Origin: a bacterium BMS3Bbin07
Lineage (GTDB): Bacteria; Nitrospirota; Thermodesulfovibrionia; Thermodesulfovibrionales; JdFR-85
Direction: 5' to 3'
Length of the DNA: 6,505 nucleotides
Assembly (NCBI GenBank): GCA_002898135.1
Contig: BDTQ01000151.1
Span: forward strand, 1 to 6,505
Shown here: positions 1 to 6,078 of the stretch, in pieces
How the letters are laid out: every line of letters starts with the position of its first letter
Position numbering within the stretch: the stretch's first letter is position 1
Program-made: the position numbers and the translations under genes
Notes under the pieces: generated by a model
Told to the model about the DNA's origin: nothing
Database searches by the model: none
Seen by the model: only the letters and a program-made list of their open reading frames with translations

Positions 1-1
1 G

Positions 2-496
2 GGAATACCGTTTGACCTCGGGCTTATCCGTAACCACTATATAGGACGGACCTTTATTGAGCCGAAAAAGACCATAAGACATTTCGGGGTGAAGATCAAA
101 CTGAACCCTGTGAGGGAGATACTGAAAGGCAAGAGGGTGATAGTGGTGGATGATTCCATTGTGAGGGGCACAACGAGTAAAAAAATCGTCAAGATGCTGA
201 GAGAGGTGGGAGGGGCCAGGGAGGTGCATATGAGAATAAGCTCTCCGGCCACTGTAGGACCCTGCTTCTACGGTATCGACACCCCCACAAGGAATGAATT
301 GATTGCAGCCACTCATATGGTTGAGGAGATAAAAAAGTATATAACCTCCGACACCCTGTCCTATCTTTCGATTGAGGGACTCAGAAGCGTGATACCCAGC
401 CCTGATGATTTCTGCTATGCCTGCTTTACCAACGAGTACCCGATCAGCTTTCCCGGAGAACACCTCCAGCAGCTTGACCTCTTTGTAGGGGTATAA
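2..496 (+). CDS. purF: Amidophosphoribosyltransferase PurF, C-terminal part (5' end outside window)
   Basis: PurF makes 5-phosphoribosylamine from PRPP and glutamine, the first committed step of purine synthesis in the cytoplasm. The frame is open from the left edge, so about 164 codons of a roughly 470-residue protein are present. All of it belongs to the phosphoribosyltransferase domain; the N-terminal glutamine amidotransferase half is missing. The fragment opens with [19 protein letters not shown], a typical PurF stretch. The PRPP-binding loop [13 protein letters not shown] is encoded from 137. A Cys codon at 263-265 (GPCFYGID) and a CYAC pair (Cys codons at 413 and 422) match the [4Fe-4S] ligands of Bacillus-type PurF; the fourth ligand would lie upstream. 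The protein ends at a TAA at 494-496 after LDLFVGV. Family assignment is very secure. Confidence 0.96.
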   Translation, partial: GIPFDLGLIRNHYIGRTFIEPKKTIRHFGVKIKLNPVREILKGKRVIVVDDSIVRGTTSKKIVKMLREVGGAREVHMRISSPATVGPCFYGIDTPTRNELIAATHMVEEIKKYITSDTLSYLSIEGLRSVIPSPDDFCYACFTNEYPISFPGEHLQQLDLFVGV

Positions 497-516
497 GTTT
501 GACCTGACACTGAACC

Positions 517-541
517 ACCCTATTGAGGCAATCAATAGGGT
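517..541 (+). terminator. Hairpin after purF, possible weak terminator
   Basis: ACCCTATTGA (517-526) pairs perfectly with TCAATAGGGT (532-541) around a 5-nt loop, giving a 10-bp stem 21 nt after the purF stop. No T-run follows on the + strand (TTATTAAAAAAATAAAA), and none on the - strand, so it is not a standard intrinsic terminator. Its position between the purF stop and the next promoter suggests a transcript end or a 3'-stabilising stem. Confidence 0.35.
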
Positions 542-567
542 TATTAAAAAAATAAAACGCCGGGATC

Positions 568-596
568 TTGACATTTTCCTGCAAGATTAGTAATAT
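568..596 (+). promoter_or_regulatory. Sigma70-type promoter of the atpB-atpE operon
   Basis: A perfect -35 TTGACA (568-573) is separated by 17 bp from TAATAT (591-596), a 5/6 match to the -10 consensus. Transcription would start near 602-604, giving a leader of about 60 nt before the atpB GTG. No operator-like repeat is obvious around it, which fits strong housekeeping expression. Confidence 0.75.
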
Positions 597-652
597 AACA
601 CCACTTTTCAACACTGAAAGAAAACAGGCAGACTATTGAAACGTGGTCTCAA

Positions 653-659
653 AAGGAGG
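653..659 (+). promoter_or_regulatory. Ribosome binding site fixing the atpB GTG start
   Basis: AAGGAGG is a full Shine-Dalgarno match and lies 5 nt before the GTG at 665. No ATG in the same frame gives a complete subunit a, so this site supports the GTG start. Confidence 0.8.
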
Positions 660-664
660 CAAAG

Positions 665-1339
665 GTGGAAGGTGGCGGTTATCTGATAAATATTCCGGGG
701 GTCCCCCCATATGTAACATATTCCTGGCTTGCAATGGGCATACTCATCCTGATGGCAATCCTTGTCAGGGCCTCTGTAAAGCTTGTACCGTCCGGGTTTC
801 AGAACTTTATTGAAATAGTAATTGATGCCATCTACAACCTCTGCGAGGAGACCATTGGGGAGCACTGGACAGCAACCTTCTTTCCCTTGATCGGAACCCT
901 TGGCATATACATTCTGCTCTGTAATTACATGGGCCTGATCCCGGGGTTTGACTCCCCGACATCCAACATAAACACTACGGCTTCATGCGCCATTCCGGTT
1001 TTTCTTGCCACACATTACTACGGAGTAAAGGTTCACGGGTTTAAATATATCAACCACTTCCTCGGACCAATGCGTTCCATCTTTGCACTGCCCCTGATGA
1101 TAATGATGTTCTTTATTGAGCTTATCGGACATCTTGTAAGACCCGTAACCTTGTCTGTCAGGCTCTTCGGTAATATGATGGCAAAACATATCCTGCTTGC
1201 AGTACTTGCCGTATTAACCCCCATTGGAATACCGGTACTCGTTCTCGGACTGGGCGTGATTGTCGGACTTGTTCAGGCCTTTGTCTTTGTGTTACTAAGT
1301 ATCATGTATCTTGCCGGTGCCGTAGAAGAGGCACATTAA
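665..1339 (+). CDS. atpB: F0F1 ATP synthase subunit a
   Basis: Subunit a is the membrane stator protein of F0 and forms the two half-channels through which ions reach and leave the c-ring. The 224-residue product is hydrophobic with five or six membrane helices (roughly residues 19-35, 71-92, 105-117, 137-157, 172-196 and 198-219). Family signatures are clear: an N-terminal YSWLAMGILIL stretch, then VPSGFQNFIE, then SVRLFGNMMA, whose Arg166 corresponds to the essential stator arginine (E. coli R210). The last helix QAFVFVLLSIMYL carries Gln204, matching E. coli Q252. It is shorter than E. coli AtpB (271) but normal for compact versions. The start is GTG, chosen from the strong AAGGAGG 5 nt upstream. 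atpE follows after 30 nt in the same operon; no atpI-like gene lies between the promoter and atpB. Confidence 0.95.
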   Translation: MEGGGYLINIPGVPPYVTYSWLAMGILILMAILVRASVKLVPSGFQNFIEIVIDAIYNLCEETIGEHWTATFFPLIGTLGIYILLCNYMGLIPGFDSPTSNINTTASCAIPVFLATHYYGVKVHGFKYINHFLGPMRSIFALPLMIMMFFIELIGHLVRPVTLSVRLFGNMMAKHILLAVLAVLTPIGIPVLVLGLGVIVGLVQAFVFVLLSIMYLAGAVEEAH

Positions 1340-1354
1340 TATTAGTCTTTATGA

Positions 1355-1714
<360 letters not shown>

Positions 1715-1764
1715 ATCTTTACAGGCTCTTTTTTTACAAAGACTTACAATTATTCAGATCCACG

Positions 1765-1800
1765 GAAAGGCGGGATAACTTATCCTGCCTTTCTTTTTTT
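1765..1800 (+). terminator. Intrinsic terminator of atpB-atpE
   Basis: GAAAGGCGGGATA (1765-1777) pairs with TATCCTGCCTTTC (1781-1793), a 13-bp stem with one G-U pair and a 3-nt loop, followed directly by seven T (1794-1800). It lies 50 nt past the atpE stop and shows that the operon has only two genes. Confidence 0.92.
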
Positions 1801-1900
1801 AGCAGTCACCTCCGGGTACTGCAAAACACAGACAACCCCTTTTGTAAATATCGGTTTCGGATAAAATACCGCATACTCACAAGACAGGAGTGATATAACG

Positions 1901-2530
1901 ATGGATTTAGAGATAAAAACCATAGTAGTCGGACAGCTTGAGGTAAACTGTTATATTGTTTATGATCCTGAAAACAGGGAGGCTATTGTTATTGACCCGG
2001 GAGATGAACCTGACAGGATTCTGGATTTAATAACAGCTGATAAACTGAAGGTAAAGCATATTGTCTGTACACACACACACTTTGATCACGTAGGCGCCAT
2101 ACCTGAACTCAGGGAAAATACCGCAGCACAAATAGTTATTCACAAAAAAGAGTCTGAAATTTACGAAGCAGCACGGGATATGGCCGCCCTTTGGGGTTAT
2201 GACGTAGACCCATTGCCTCCCCCGGATATCTTTGTATCAGAAGGTGACGAGATCAGGACAGGGAGTCTTGTCTTCAGGGTAATACATACACCCGGGCATA
2301 GCCCCGGGGGGATATGCCTCTATGGTAATGGAATCGTGATAACCGGCGACACGCTCTTTGCCGGTTCCGTAGGGAGAACGGATTTTCCCGGCGGAGACAT
2401 TAACCTGCTCAAAGAATCTTTCAAACGCCTCATGTCCCTGCCCGAGGATACAGTGGTTCTGCCTGGTCATGGTCCCCGCTCAACAATAGGCAGGGAAAAG
2501 AGAGAGAACTTTTTTATTAATGAAGTCTAA
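1901..2530 (+). CDS. Metallo-beta-lactamase-fold hydrolase, glyoxalase II / YcbL type
   Basis: The 209-residue cytoplasmic protein is a single metallo-beta-lactamase fold with a dinuclear metal site. It begins VGQLEVNCYIVYDP, as in the short hydroxyacylglutathione-hydrolase-like family. Metal ligands are visible in order: THTHFDH (His58, His60, Asp62, His63), His133 in TPGHSPGG, Asp150 in ITGDTLF, and His190 in LPGHGP; Asp33 in IDPGD is the conserved strand residue. It lacks the long C-terminal helical domain that binds glutathione in classic GloB, so the substrate (a thioester or another hydrolysable compound) cannot be told. AGGAG lies 10 nt before the ATG. It stands alone after the atp terminator and overlaps the convergent LysM gene by 4 bp. 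The fold is secure, the exact function open. Confidence 0.93.
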   Translation: MDLEIKTIVVGQLEVNCYIVYDPENREAIVIDPGDEPDRILDLITADKLKVKHIVCTHTHFDHVGAIPELRENTAAQIVIHKKESEIYEAARDMAALWGYDVDPLPPPDIFVSEGDEIRTGSLVFRVIHTPGHSPGGICLYGNGIVITGDTLFAGSVGRTDFPGGDINLLKESFKRLMSLPEDTVVLPGHGPRSTIGREKRENFFINEV

Positions 2531-3495
2531 AAATAATCCCCTCTTGTAATGGTAGTCTCGCTTTTTATAACAATGGCAGCTGCGCTTTTCTGTCTGGTGC
2601 TTATCACCTGAATCTTGCCTATAGGCCTGTTTGGCTTTTCAGCCGAGACAAGGGTAAAGATATCGCCCGGGACAACTCCATCTACTGAGCCACGGTCGAT
2701 ATACACAATATCGTAGTTACCACTGATAAGCCTCAGGTCCCTGGCAGCCACAACTGTACCGTTCACAGCAGGAGACGTCCCCTTAACAAGCGGAAAGGAT
2801 TCAATGGGATAGTAATTATCGATAGGGTCTCCTTTTTGGATCTCAATAAAGGACTTTATCACCTTCGCCTTGGTGAATCCTGCTTCCCGACCTGTCACCT
2901 CAATAACCCCGGTTAATTCAATCAGGTTGCCGAGCACTTCACCGGTTGATGGATGCCTTATCACTCCCAGGGAACGTTCGGCATAAAACTTTTTTCCCTT
3001 CTCCGGCACAGCATTATCATATAGTTTTATATATACAAGATCATCCTTTCCGATAAGTGTCCGTTCATCCGGAGTTGCAACAATCTTTCCCACTCCCGGG
3101 GTTACCTTATCAATAAATCCGCTTACAGCGATCAGGTCTGCATCAACCACAAAAGGTTGCCGTGGTGCAATCGTAATGGCCTTCTCCTCAGGCACGGCTA
3201 TTTCTTTTTTGACCTCTTTTTCTTCAGGAACCCTAATGTCGATCTGCTTCTGCAGCATGTATCGCGGAAGCCTCAGCCGCTGTCCGGGAAAGATCAGATC
3301 AGGGTTTTTCACTGTTGGGTTCTCCTTCCAGACATTCGGCCACAGGAACGGGTCATCGAACTTGCCGCCTGTAATGTCCCAGAGGGTATCACCTTTTTTA
3401 ACAGTGTACTCCACATGCTCGGTCTCTCCGGCCATAATGCGTAAAGGCATGAGCAGTGAAAGTGATATAATCAGTAAAATAAAAATTGCTTTCAT
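2527..3495 (-). CDS. Exported LysM-domain protein
   Basis: This 322-residue envelope protein has a signal peptide (residues 1-22, hydrophobic core then IMA-GE). One LysM domain follows at about 28-77: YTVKKGDTLWDITGGKF, then NPDLIFPGQRLRLP. LysM binds the glycan chains of peptidoglycan. The spacing in the domain (FLWPNVWKENP between its halves) is typical of LysM proteins next to non-enzymatic partners. A charged linker with an imperfect repeat (VPEEKE, VPEEKA; about 90-107) leads to a C-terminal region of about 210 residues, rich in beta strands and containing several GD-type turns. I recognise no catalytic motif there, so no lytic activity is claimed. The ATG is supported by GAAAGGAG 7 nt upstream. 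It has its own promoter and is transcribed away from phoB. Whether phoBR controls it is unknown. Confidence 0.88.
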   Translation of the reverse strand: MKAIFILLIISLSLLMPLRIMAGETEHVEYTVKKGDTLWDITGGKFDDPFLWPNVWKENPTVKNPDLIFPGQRLRLPRYMLQKQIDIRVPEEKEVKKEIAVPEEKAITIAPRQPFVVDADLIAVSGFIDKVTPGVGKIVATPDERTLIGKDDLVYIKLYDNAVPEKGKKFYAERSLGVIRHPSTGEVLGNLIELTGVIEVTGREAGFTKAKVIKSFIEIQKGDPIDNYYPIESFPLVKGTSPAVNGTVVAARDLRLISGNYDIVYIDRGSVDGVVPGDIFTLVSAEKPNRPIGKIQVISTRQKSAAAIVIKSETTITRGDYF

Positions 3496-3530
3496 AACAA
3501 ATCTCCTTTCACAAAATTAGTTCTTATATA

Positions 3531-3559
3531 ACAATAACCAACTTTATCAAAAGTGTCAA
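3531..3559 (-). promoter_or_regulatory. Sigma70-type promoter of the LysM gene
   Basis: On the - strand a perfect TTGACA (3559-3554) is followed after 17 bp by TATTGT (3536-3531), a 4/6 match to the -10 consensus. Transcription would start near 3524, leaving a leader of about 30 nt that contains the GAAAGGAG ribosome site. Confidence 0.6.
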
Positions 3560-3604
3560 CAGTTTTTTATGTCGGGCATGCTTAAGAGCTTCTGTTGTCG
3601 GTAT

Positions 3605-3668
3605 TGCCCGCTGGCTGATATAAACCCTATTATACATGCCTGTTATAATAAAATGCCACTTGGCTGAT
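3605..3668 (+). repeat. Imperfect direct repeat upstream of phoB
   Basis: TGCCCGCTGGCTGAT (3605-3619) and TGCCACTTGGCTGAT (3654-3668) agree at 12 of 15 positions and lie 49 bp apart. A CTGTT sits 13-14 nt before each copy (3592, 3640). This could be a paired regulator site, but it does not match the Pho box and could be chance. Confidence 0.35.
3641..3649 (+). promoter_or_regulatory. Candidate extended -10 promoter for phoB-phoR (distal)
   Basis: TGTTATAAT contains a perfect TATAAT (3644-3649) preceded by the TGn extension. No good -35 lies 16-18 bp upstream, as is usual for extended -10 promoters and for promoters that need an activator. The start would be near 3656, about 100 nt before phoB. 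Confidence 0.4.
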
Positions 3669-3700
3669 TGGTCAACTTCCTGTTGTTTATATATTTATTA

Positions 3701-3709
3701 TGGTAAAAT
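3701..3709 (+). promoter_or_regulatory. Candidate extended -10 promoter for phoB-phoR (proximal)
   Basis: TGGTAAAAT is a TGn extension plus a 5/6 -10 element (TAAAAT, 3704-3709). The -35 region is weak (TTGTTT at 3683-3688, with a short 15-bp spacer). The start would fall near 3716, about 40 nt before the phoB ATG. Confidence 0.4.
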
Positions 3710-3756
3710 ACGTTAAATTAATGTGAAAAAGCATTTATTGAAAAGAGGGACTGGCA

Positions 3757-4467
3757 ATGTCTAACAACAAACGTGTAATTATAGTTGACGATGAACCGGA
3801 TATCATTGACCTTGTAGTATATAATCTTAAGAAAGAAGGGTTCGTCACAGACAGCGCCCGTAGCGGAACAGAGGCGTTAAAGAAGATCCGGGAGGGAAAA
3901 TTTGACATTGTCATCCTTGACCTGATGCTTCCGGAGATGGACGGTCTGGAGTTGTGCAGGATTCTAAAGAAAGACCCTGCCCTGTCGGATATGCCCATCA
4001 TAATGCTGACTGCAAAGGGAGAAGAGATTGACAGGATTTTAGGGCTTGAGCTTGGGGCCGATGACTATATTACAAAACCCTTCAGTCCGAGAGAGATGGT
4101 GGCACGGGTAAATGCAGTTCTGAGACGTTCAGGATTAAAAAGAGAAGGCGGAAACGGCAAGGGGTTACTGAAGATCGGCAACCTGGAGATTGACAGAGAG
4201 AAATACACTGTGAAAAAAAATGGCCTCTCCCTCTCCCTCAGCATCAGGGAATTCAAGCTTCTTCTCTATCTTGCAGAGAGACCCGGGAGGGTTTTTAGCC
4301 GGGATTCACTGCTTGATGCAGTATGGGGCGACGATGCCTATGTAGAGCCAAGGACTGTTGATGTTCATATAAGGAGGCTGCGGGAACGGGTGGAGGACAA
4401 CCCGTCAACTCCGGCATATATCCTCACGAGAAGAGGAGTTGGTTACTATTTTGCCGAAGAGGTGTAG
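3757..4467 (+). CDS. phoB: PhoB/OmpR-family response regulator
   Basis: The 236-residue cytoplasmic transcription factor has an intact receiver domain (about 5-122). It shows the acidic pair Asp11-Asp12, the phosphorylation site Asp55 (IVILDLMLPEMDG), the switch Thr85 (MLTAKGEE) and Lys107 (TKPFS). A winged-helix DNA-binding domain follows (about 137-234), with SIREFKLLLYLAERPGRVFS and the recognition helix region EPRTVDVHIRRLRERVE, ending TRRGVGYYF. Every residue needed for phosphotransfer is present. GAGGG lies 7 nt before the ATG. phoR starts 14 nt after its stop, so the two form one operon and the kinase is the expected partner. The PhoB name rests on the PhoR-like partner and overall similarity. 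No pst or phosphatase gene is in the window, so phosphate as the signal is inferred. Confidence 0.9.
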   Translation: MSNNKRVIIVDDEPDIIDLVVYNLKKEGFVTDSARSGTEALKKIREGKFDIVILDLMLPEMDGLELCRILKKDPALSDMPIIMLTAKGEEIDRILGLELGADDYITKPFSPREMVARVNAVLRRSGLKREGGNGKGLLKIGNLEIDREKYTVKKNGLSLSLSIREFKLLLYLAERPGRVFSRDSLLDAVWGDDAYVEPRTVDVHIRRLRERVEDNPSTPAYILTRRGVGYYFAEEV

Positions 4468-4481
4468 CCATATATAACATA

Positions 4482-5801
4482 TTGCATGAAATCATTCTTC
4501 CCCTGGCACTGTTACTTATCCTCTATCTCCTGATAAGAGACCTCTACTTAAACAGAAAGATTAAGGAAATCACCGGGTTCATTCAGGAACTATCGGAAGG
4601 AAATCTCAAAAAACGGCTCTTTCTTAAAAAGGGAGAAAAGTTTTCCGGGATTGTCTCAGGTCTGAACAGGATAGCAGAGAGTTTTGAAGAAAAGATACAC
4701 GAAGCAAATGAACAGAGCCACAGGTTGGAATCCACGCTGAAGAATCTTCCCGATGGCATTGTCCTTCTTGATAACAACGATGTGGTCAGGTTTGTTAATC
4801 CTGCCTTTGAAGCCCTCTTTAATGTCAAGTCATCACAACTCAAGGGCAGGGGCTTGAACGAGGTAATAAGGGTGCCCGAACTGACCGAGTTGATCGAGAT
4901 AATCAGGACCGACAGGTCTTTGAAAAAAGAGGCTTTCGTCGAACCTATTGATAAACATCTCCGGATAAAGGCCATACCTTTTTTCGGCAACAGTATCACG
5001 GAAGATAAGGCGGACTCTCCTGTTGGCAGGGAATATACAGGGGCAATGATCGTTTTCAGGGATATTACCGAAGGTAAAAGGACGGACGAGACAAGGAGGG
5101 ATTTTGTTGCAAATGTCTCGCATGAACTCAAGACCCCCATAACTGCCATAAGGGGATTTACAGAGACCCTGCTTGACGGAGCAATTGAGGACAGGAATGA
5201 CGCACTCAGGTTTCTTAATACCATAAAGTCTCATACTGAAAGGATGGACCGCCTGATAGGAGACCTCATAAAACTCTCACGGATTGAATTTGGCGCAATG
5301 CCTCTTGAAAAGAGGCCTCTCCCGCTTGAGCCCCTGATTGACGATGTCTTTAAAGGTTTTGAAACACTTTGCAATGGAAAGGGAATATCCCTTGCAAAGG
5401 ATATGCAGAAGGGATGCACAGAGATTGAGGCCGACCCCCACCGGCTGATACAAATACTTACAAACCTTATAGACAATGCTGTAAAGTTTACAGATTCCGG
5501 CCACGTTACTGTAAAGACCGAGAAGCAGGGCTCTGGATACATAATCTCGGTTGAGGACACGGGCATAGGGATTCCAAAGAGGCATCTGTTAAGGCTTGGT
5601 GAAAGGTTTTTCAGGGTTGACCCTTCACGTTCAAGAGAGCTTGGAGGGACAGGGCTTGGCCTTGCAATTGTAAAGCACCTTGTAAAGGCTCATGGCTGGG
5701 AGATGAAGATAGAGAGTGAGGAGGGCAAGGGAACGGCTGTCAGGATACTGATGCCTGAATCGGAACCTGCAGAGGAAAAGCTGAGCAACTGCTCAGCATG
5801 A
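4482..5801 (+). CDS. phoR: PhoR-type PAS sensor histidine kinase
   Basis: This 439-residue membrane histidine kinase should phosphorylate the preceding regulator. Domains in order are one membrane helix (about 3-20), a HAMP-like segment (about 28-80), and a PAS domain (about 81-195: STLKNLPDGIVLLDNNDVV to GAMIVFRDITE). A dimerisation/phosphoacceptor domain follows with FVANVSHELKTP (His214), then the ATPase domain with N-box LTNLIDNAVKF (Asn332), G1 VEDTGIGIP and G2 GGTGLGLAIVK (about 388-398). There is no second N-terminal membrane helix and no periplasmic domain, so sensing is probably through the membrane, the PAS domain or a partner protein. The start is uncertain: TTG at 4482 is the only usual start codon in frame that keeps the membrane helix. 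The nearest ribosome site, GAGGTG at 4459-4464, is 17 nt away, so an ATA at 4470 cannot be excluded. The final codons hold a hairpin that may serve fmdB. Confidence 0.9.
   Translation: MHEIILPLALLLILYLLIRDLYLNRKIKEITGFIQELSEGNLKKRLFLKKGEKFSGIVSGLNRIAESFEEKIHEANEQSHRLESTLKNLPDGIVLLDNNDVVRFVNPAFEALFNVKSSQLKGRGLNEVIRVPELTELIEIIRTDRSLKKEAFVEPIDKHLRIKAIPFFGNSITEDKADSPVGREYTGAMIVFRDITEGKRTDETRRDFVANVSHELKTPITAIRGFTETLLDGAIEDRNDALRFLNTIKSHTERMDRLIGDLIKLSRIEFGAMPLEKRPLPLEPLIDDVFKGFETLCNGKGISLAKDMQKGCTEIEADPHRLIQILTNLIDNAVKFTDSGHVTVKTEKQGSGYIISVEDTGIGIPKRHLLRLGERFFRVDPSRSRELGGTGLGLAIVKHLVKAHGWEMKIESEEGKGTAVRILMPESEPAEEKLSNCSA
5774..5797 (-). terminator. Likely terminator of the fmdB-type gene, inside the phoR 3' end
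   Basis: GCTGAGC-AACT-GCTCAGC (5780-5797) is a perfect 7-bp GC-rich hairpin with a 4-nt loop. Read on the - strand it is followed by TTTTCC (5779-5774), which makes a short-tailed intrinsic terminator 13 nt past the stop of the leftward zinc-ribbon gene. On the + strand no T-run follows. The stem also encodes the last residues of phoR. Confidence 0.45.
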
Positions 5802-5810
5802 AGAAGGGCC

Positions 5811-6008
5811 TCAGGTCCCGCCTGTAAAGCCTGAGGTTAGCCCTGTCAGGCCATCTCCGGAGACAGAACAGGAAAAAGAGGTGATAAGTTTTTTTATTTC
5901 GCTTGAACCGCAGTGGGGGCATATGGTATCCTTTTCTGTAGTTCCGATCCTCTGTAAGAGAGTAAAAGTCTCTTTGCATTTTATACATGTATATTCATAT
6001 ACCGGCAT
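5811..6008 (-). CDS. FmdB-family zinc-ribbon protein
   Basis: The small 65-residue cytoplasmic protein opens with MPVYEYTCIKC, the standard start of the FmdB/CxxC_CxxC_SSSS regulatory family. Four cysteines in two pairs, C8-x2-C11 and C30-x2-C33 (CPHCGSS), should bind one zinc. A KKLITSFS stretch follows, then a Gly/Ser/Thr-rich tail (GLTGLTSGFTGGT). The family was named from a gene near a formamidase and its members were proposed to be regulators; their true role is poorly known. At 65 residues it is near the short end of the family. AAGGAGG lies 9 nt before the ATG. It converges on phoR with a 9-nt gap and diverges from the receiver gene on its other side. Confidence 0.9.
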   Translation of the reverse strand: MPVYEYTCIKCKETFTLLQRIGTTEKDTICPHCGSSEIKKLITSFSCSVSGDGLTGLTSGFTGGT

Positions 6009-6048
6009 TTGAAAAAACCTCCTTAGTTTATAAGTTTAGATACTTTTT

Positions 6049-6078
6049 ATCCTATAAAAACAGAGGGCCCTTTGTCAA
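6049..6078 (-). promoter_or_regulatory. Sigma70-type promoter of the fmdB-type gene
   Basis: On the - strand a perfect TTGACA (6078-6073) lies 18 bp before TAGGAT (6054-6049), a 4/6 match to the -10 consensus. Transcription would start near 6042, about 33 nt before the ATG at 6008. The -35 element covers bases 2-3 of the likely TTG start codon of the divergent gene and its next codons. Confidence 0.6.
6062..6067 (+). promoter_or_regulatory. Possible ribosome binding site for the TTG start at 6072
   Basis: AGAGGG lies 4 nt before TTG, slightly closer than ideal. It is the only purine-rich site near the point where homology to receiver domains should begin, so it favours this start. Confidence 0.45.

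Noticed and set aside
489..590. Open stretch after purF in another frame, translating to a helix-like peptide with HPIEAINRVIKKIKRR
   Set aside because: It has no ATG, GTG or TTG start after the stop at 486, lacks a ribosome site, and overlaps both the hairpin and the atp promoter. Probably chance, or at most a remnant.
1841..1867. TAAAAT (1862-1867) as a promoter for the hydrolase gene
   Set aside because: No -35 with an acceptable match lies 16-18 bp upstream; the best, TTGTAA at 1842, gives a 14-bp spacer. A promoter must exist after the atp terminator, but this one is not supported enough to list.
2071..2080. CA dinucleotide run in the hydrolase gene
   Set aside because: It only encodes the Thr-His-Thr-His metal-binding motif; it is not a variable repeat worth calling.
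3496..3756. Pho box (paired CTGTCAT-type repeats, 11 bp apart) upstream of phoB
   Set aside because: Several CTGTT and CTGAT words occur, but none are paired at the 11-bp spacing.
4583..5234. Long leftward open frames inside phoR
   Set aside because: They are opposite a fully recognisable kinase, are Ser- and Leu-rich without motifs, and are explained by codon use on the + strand.
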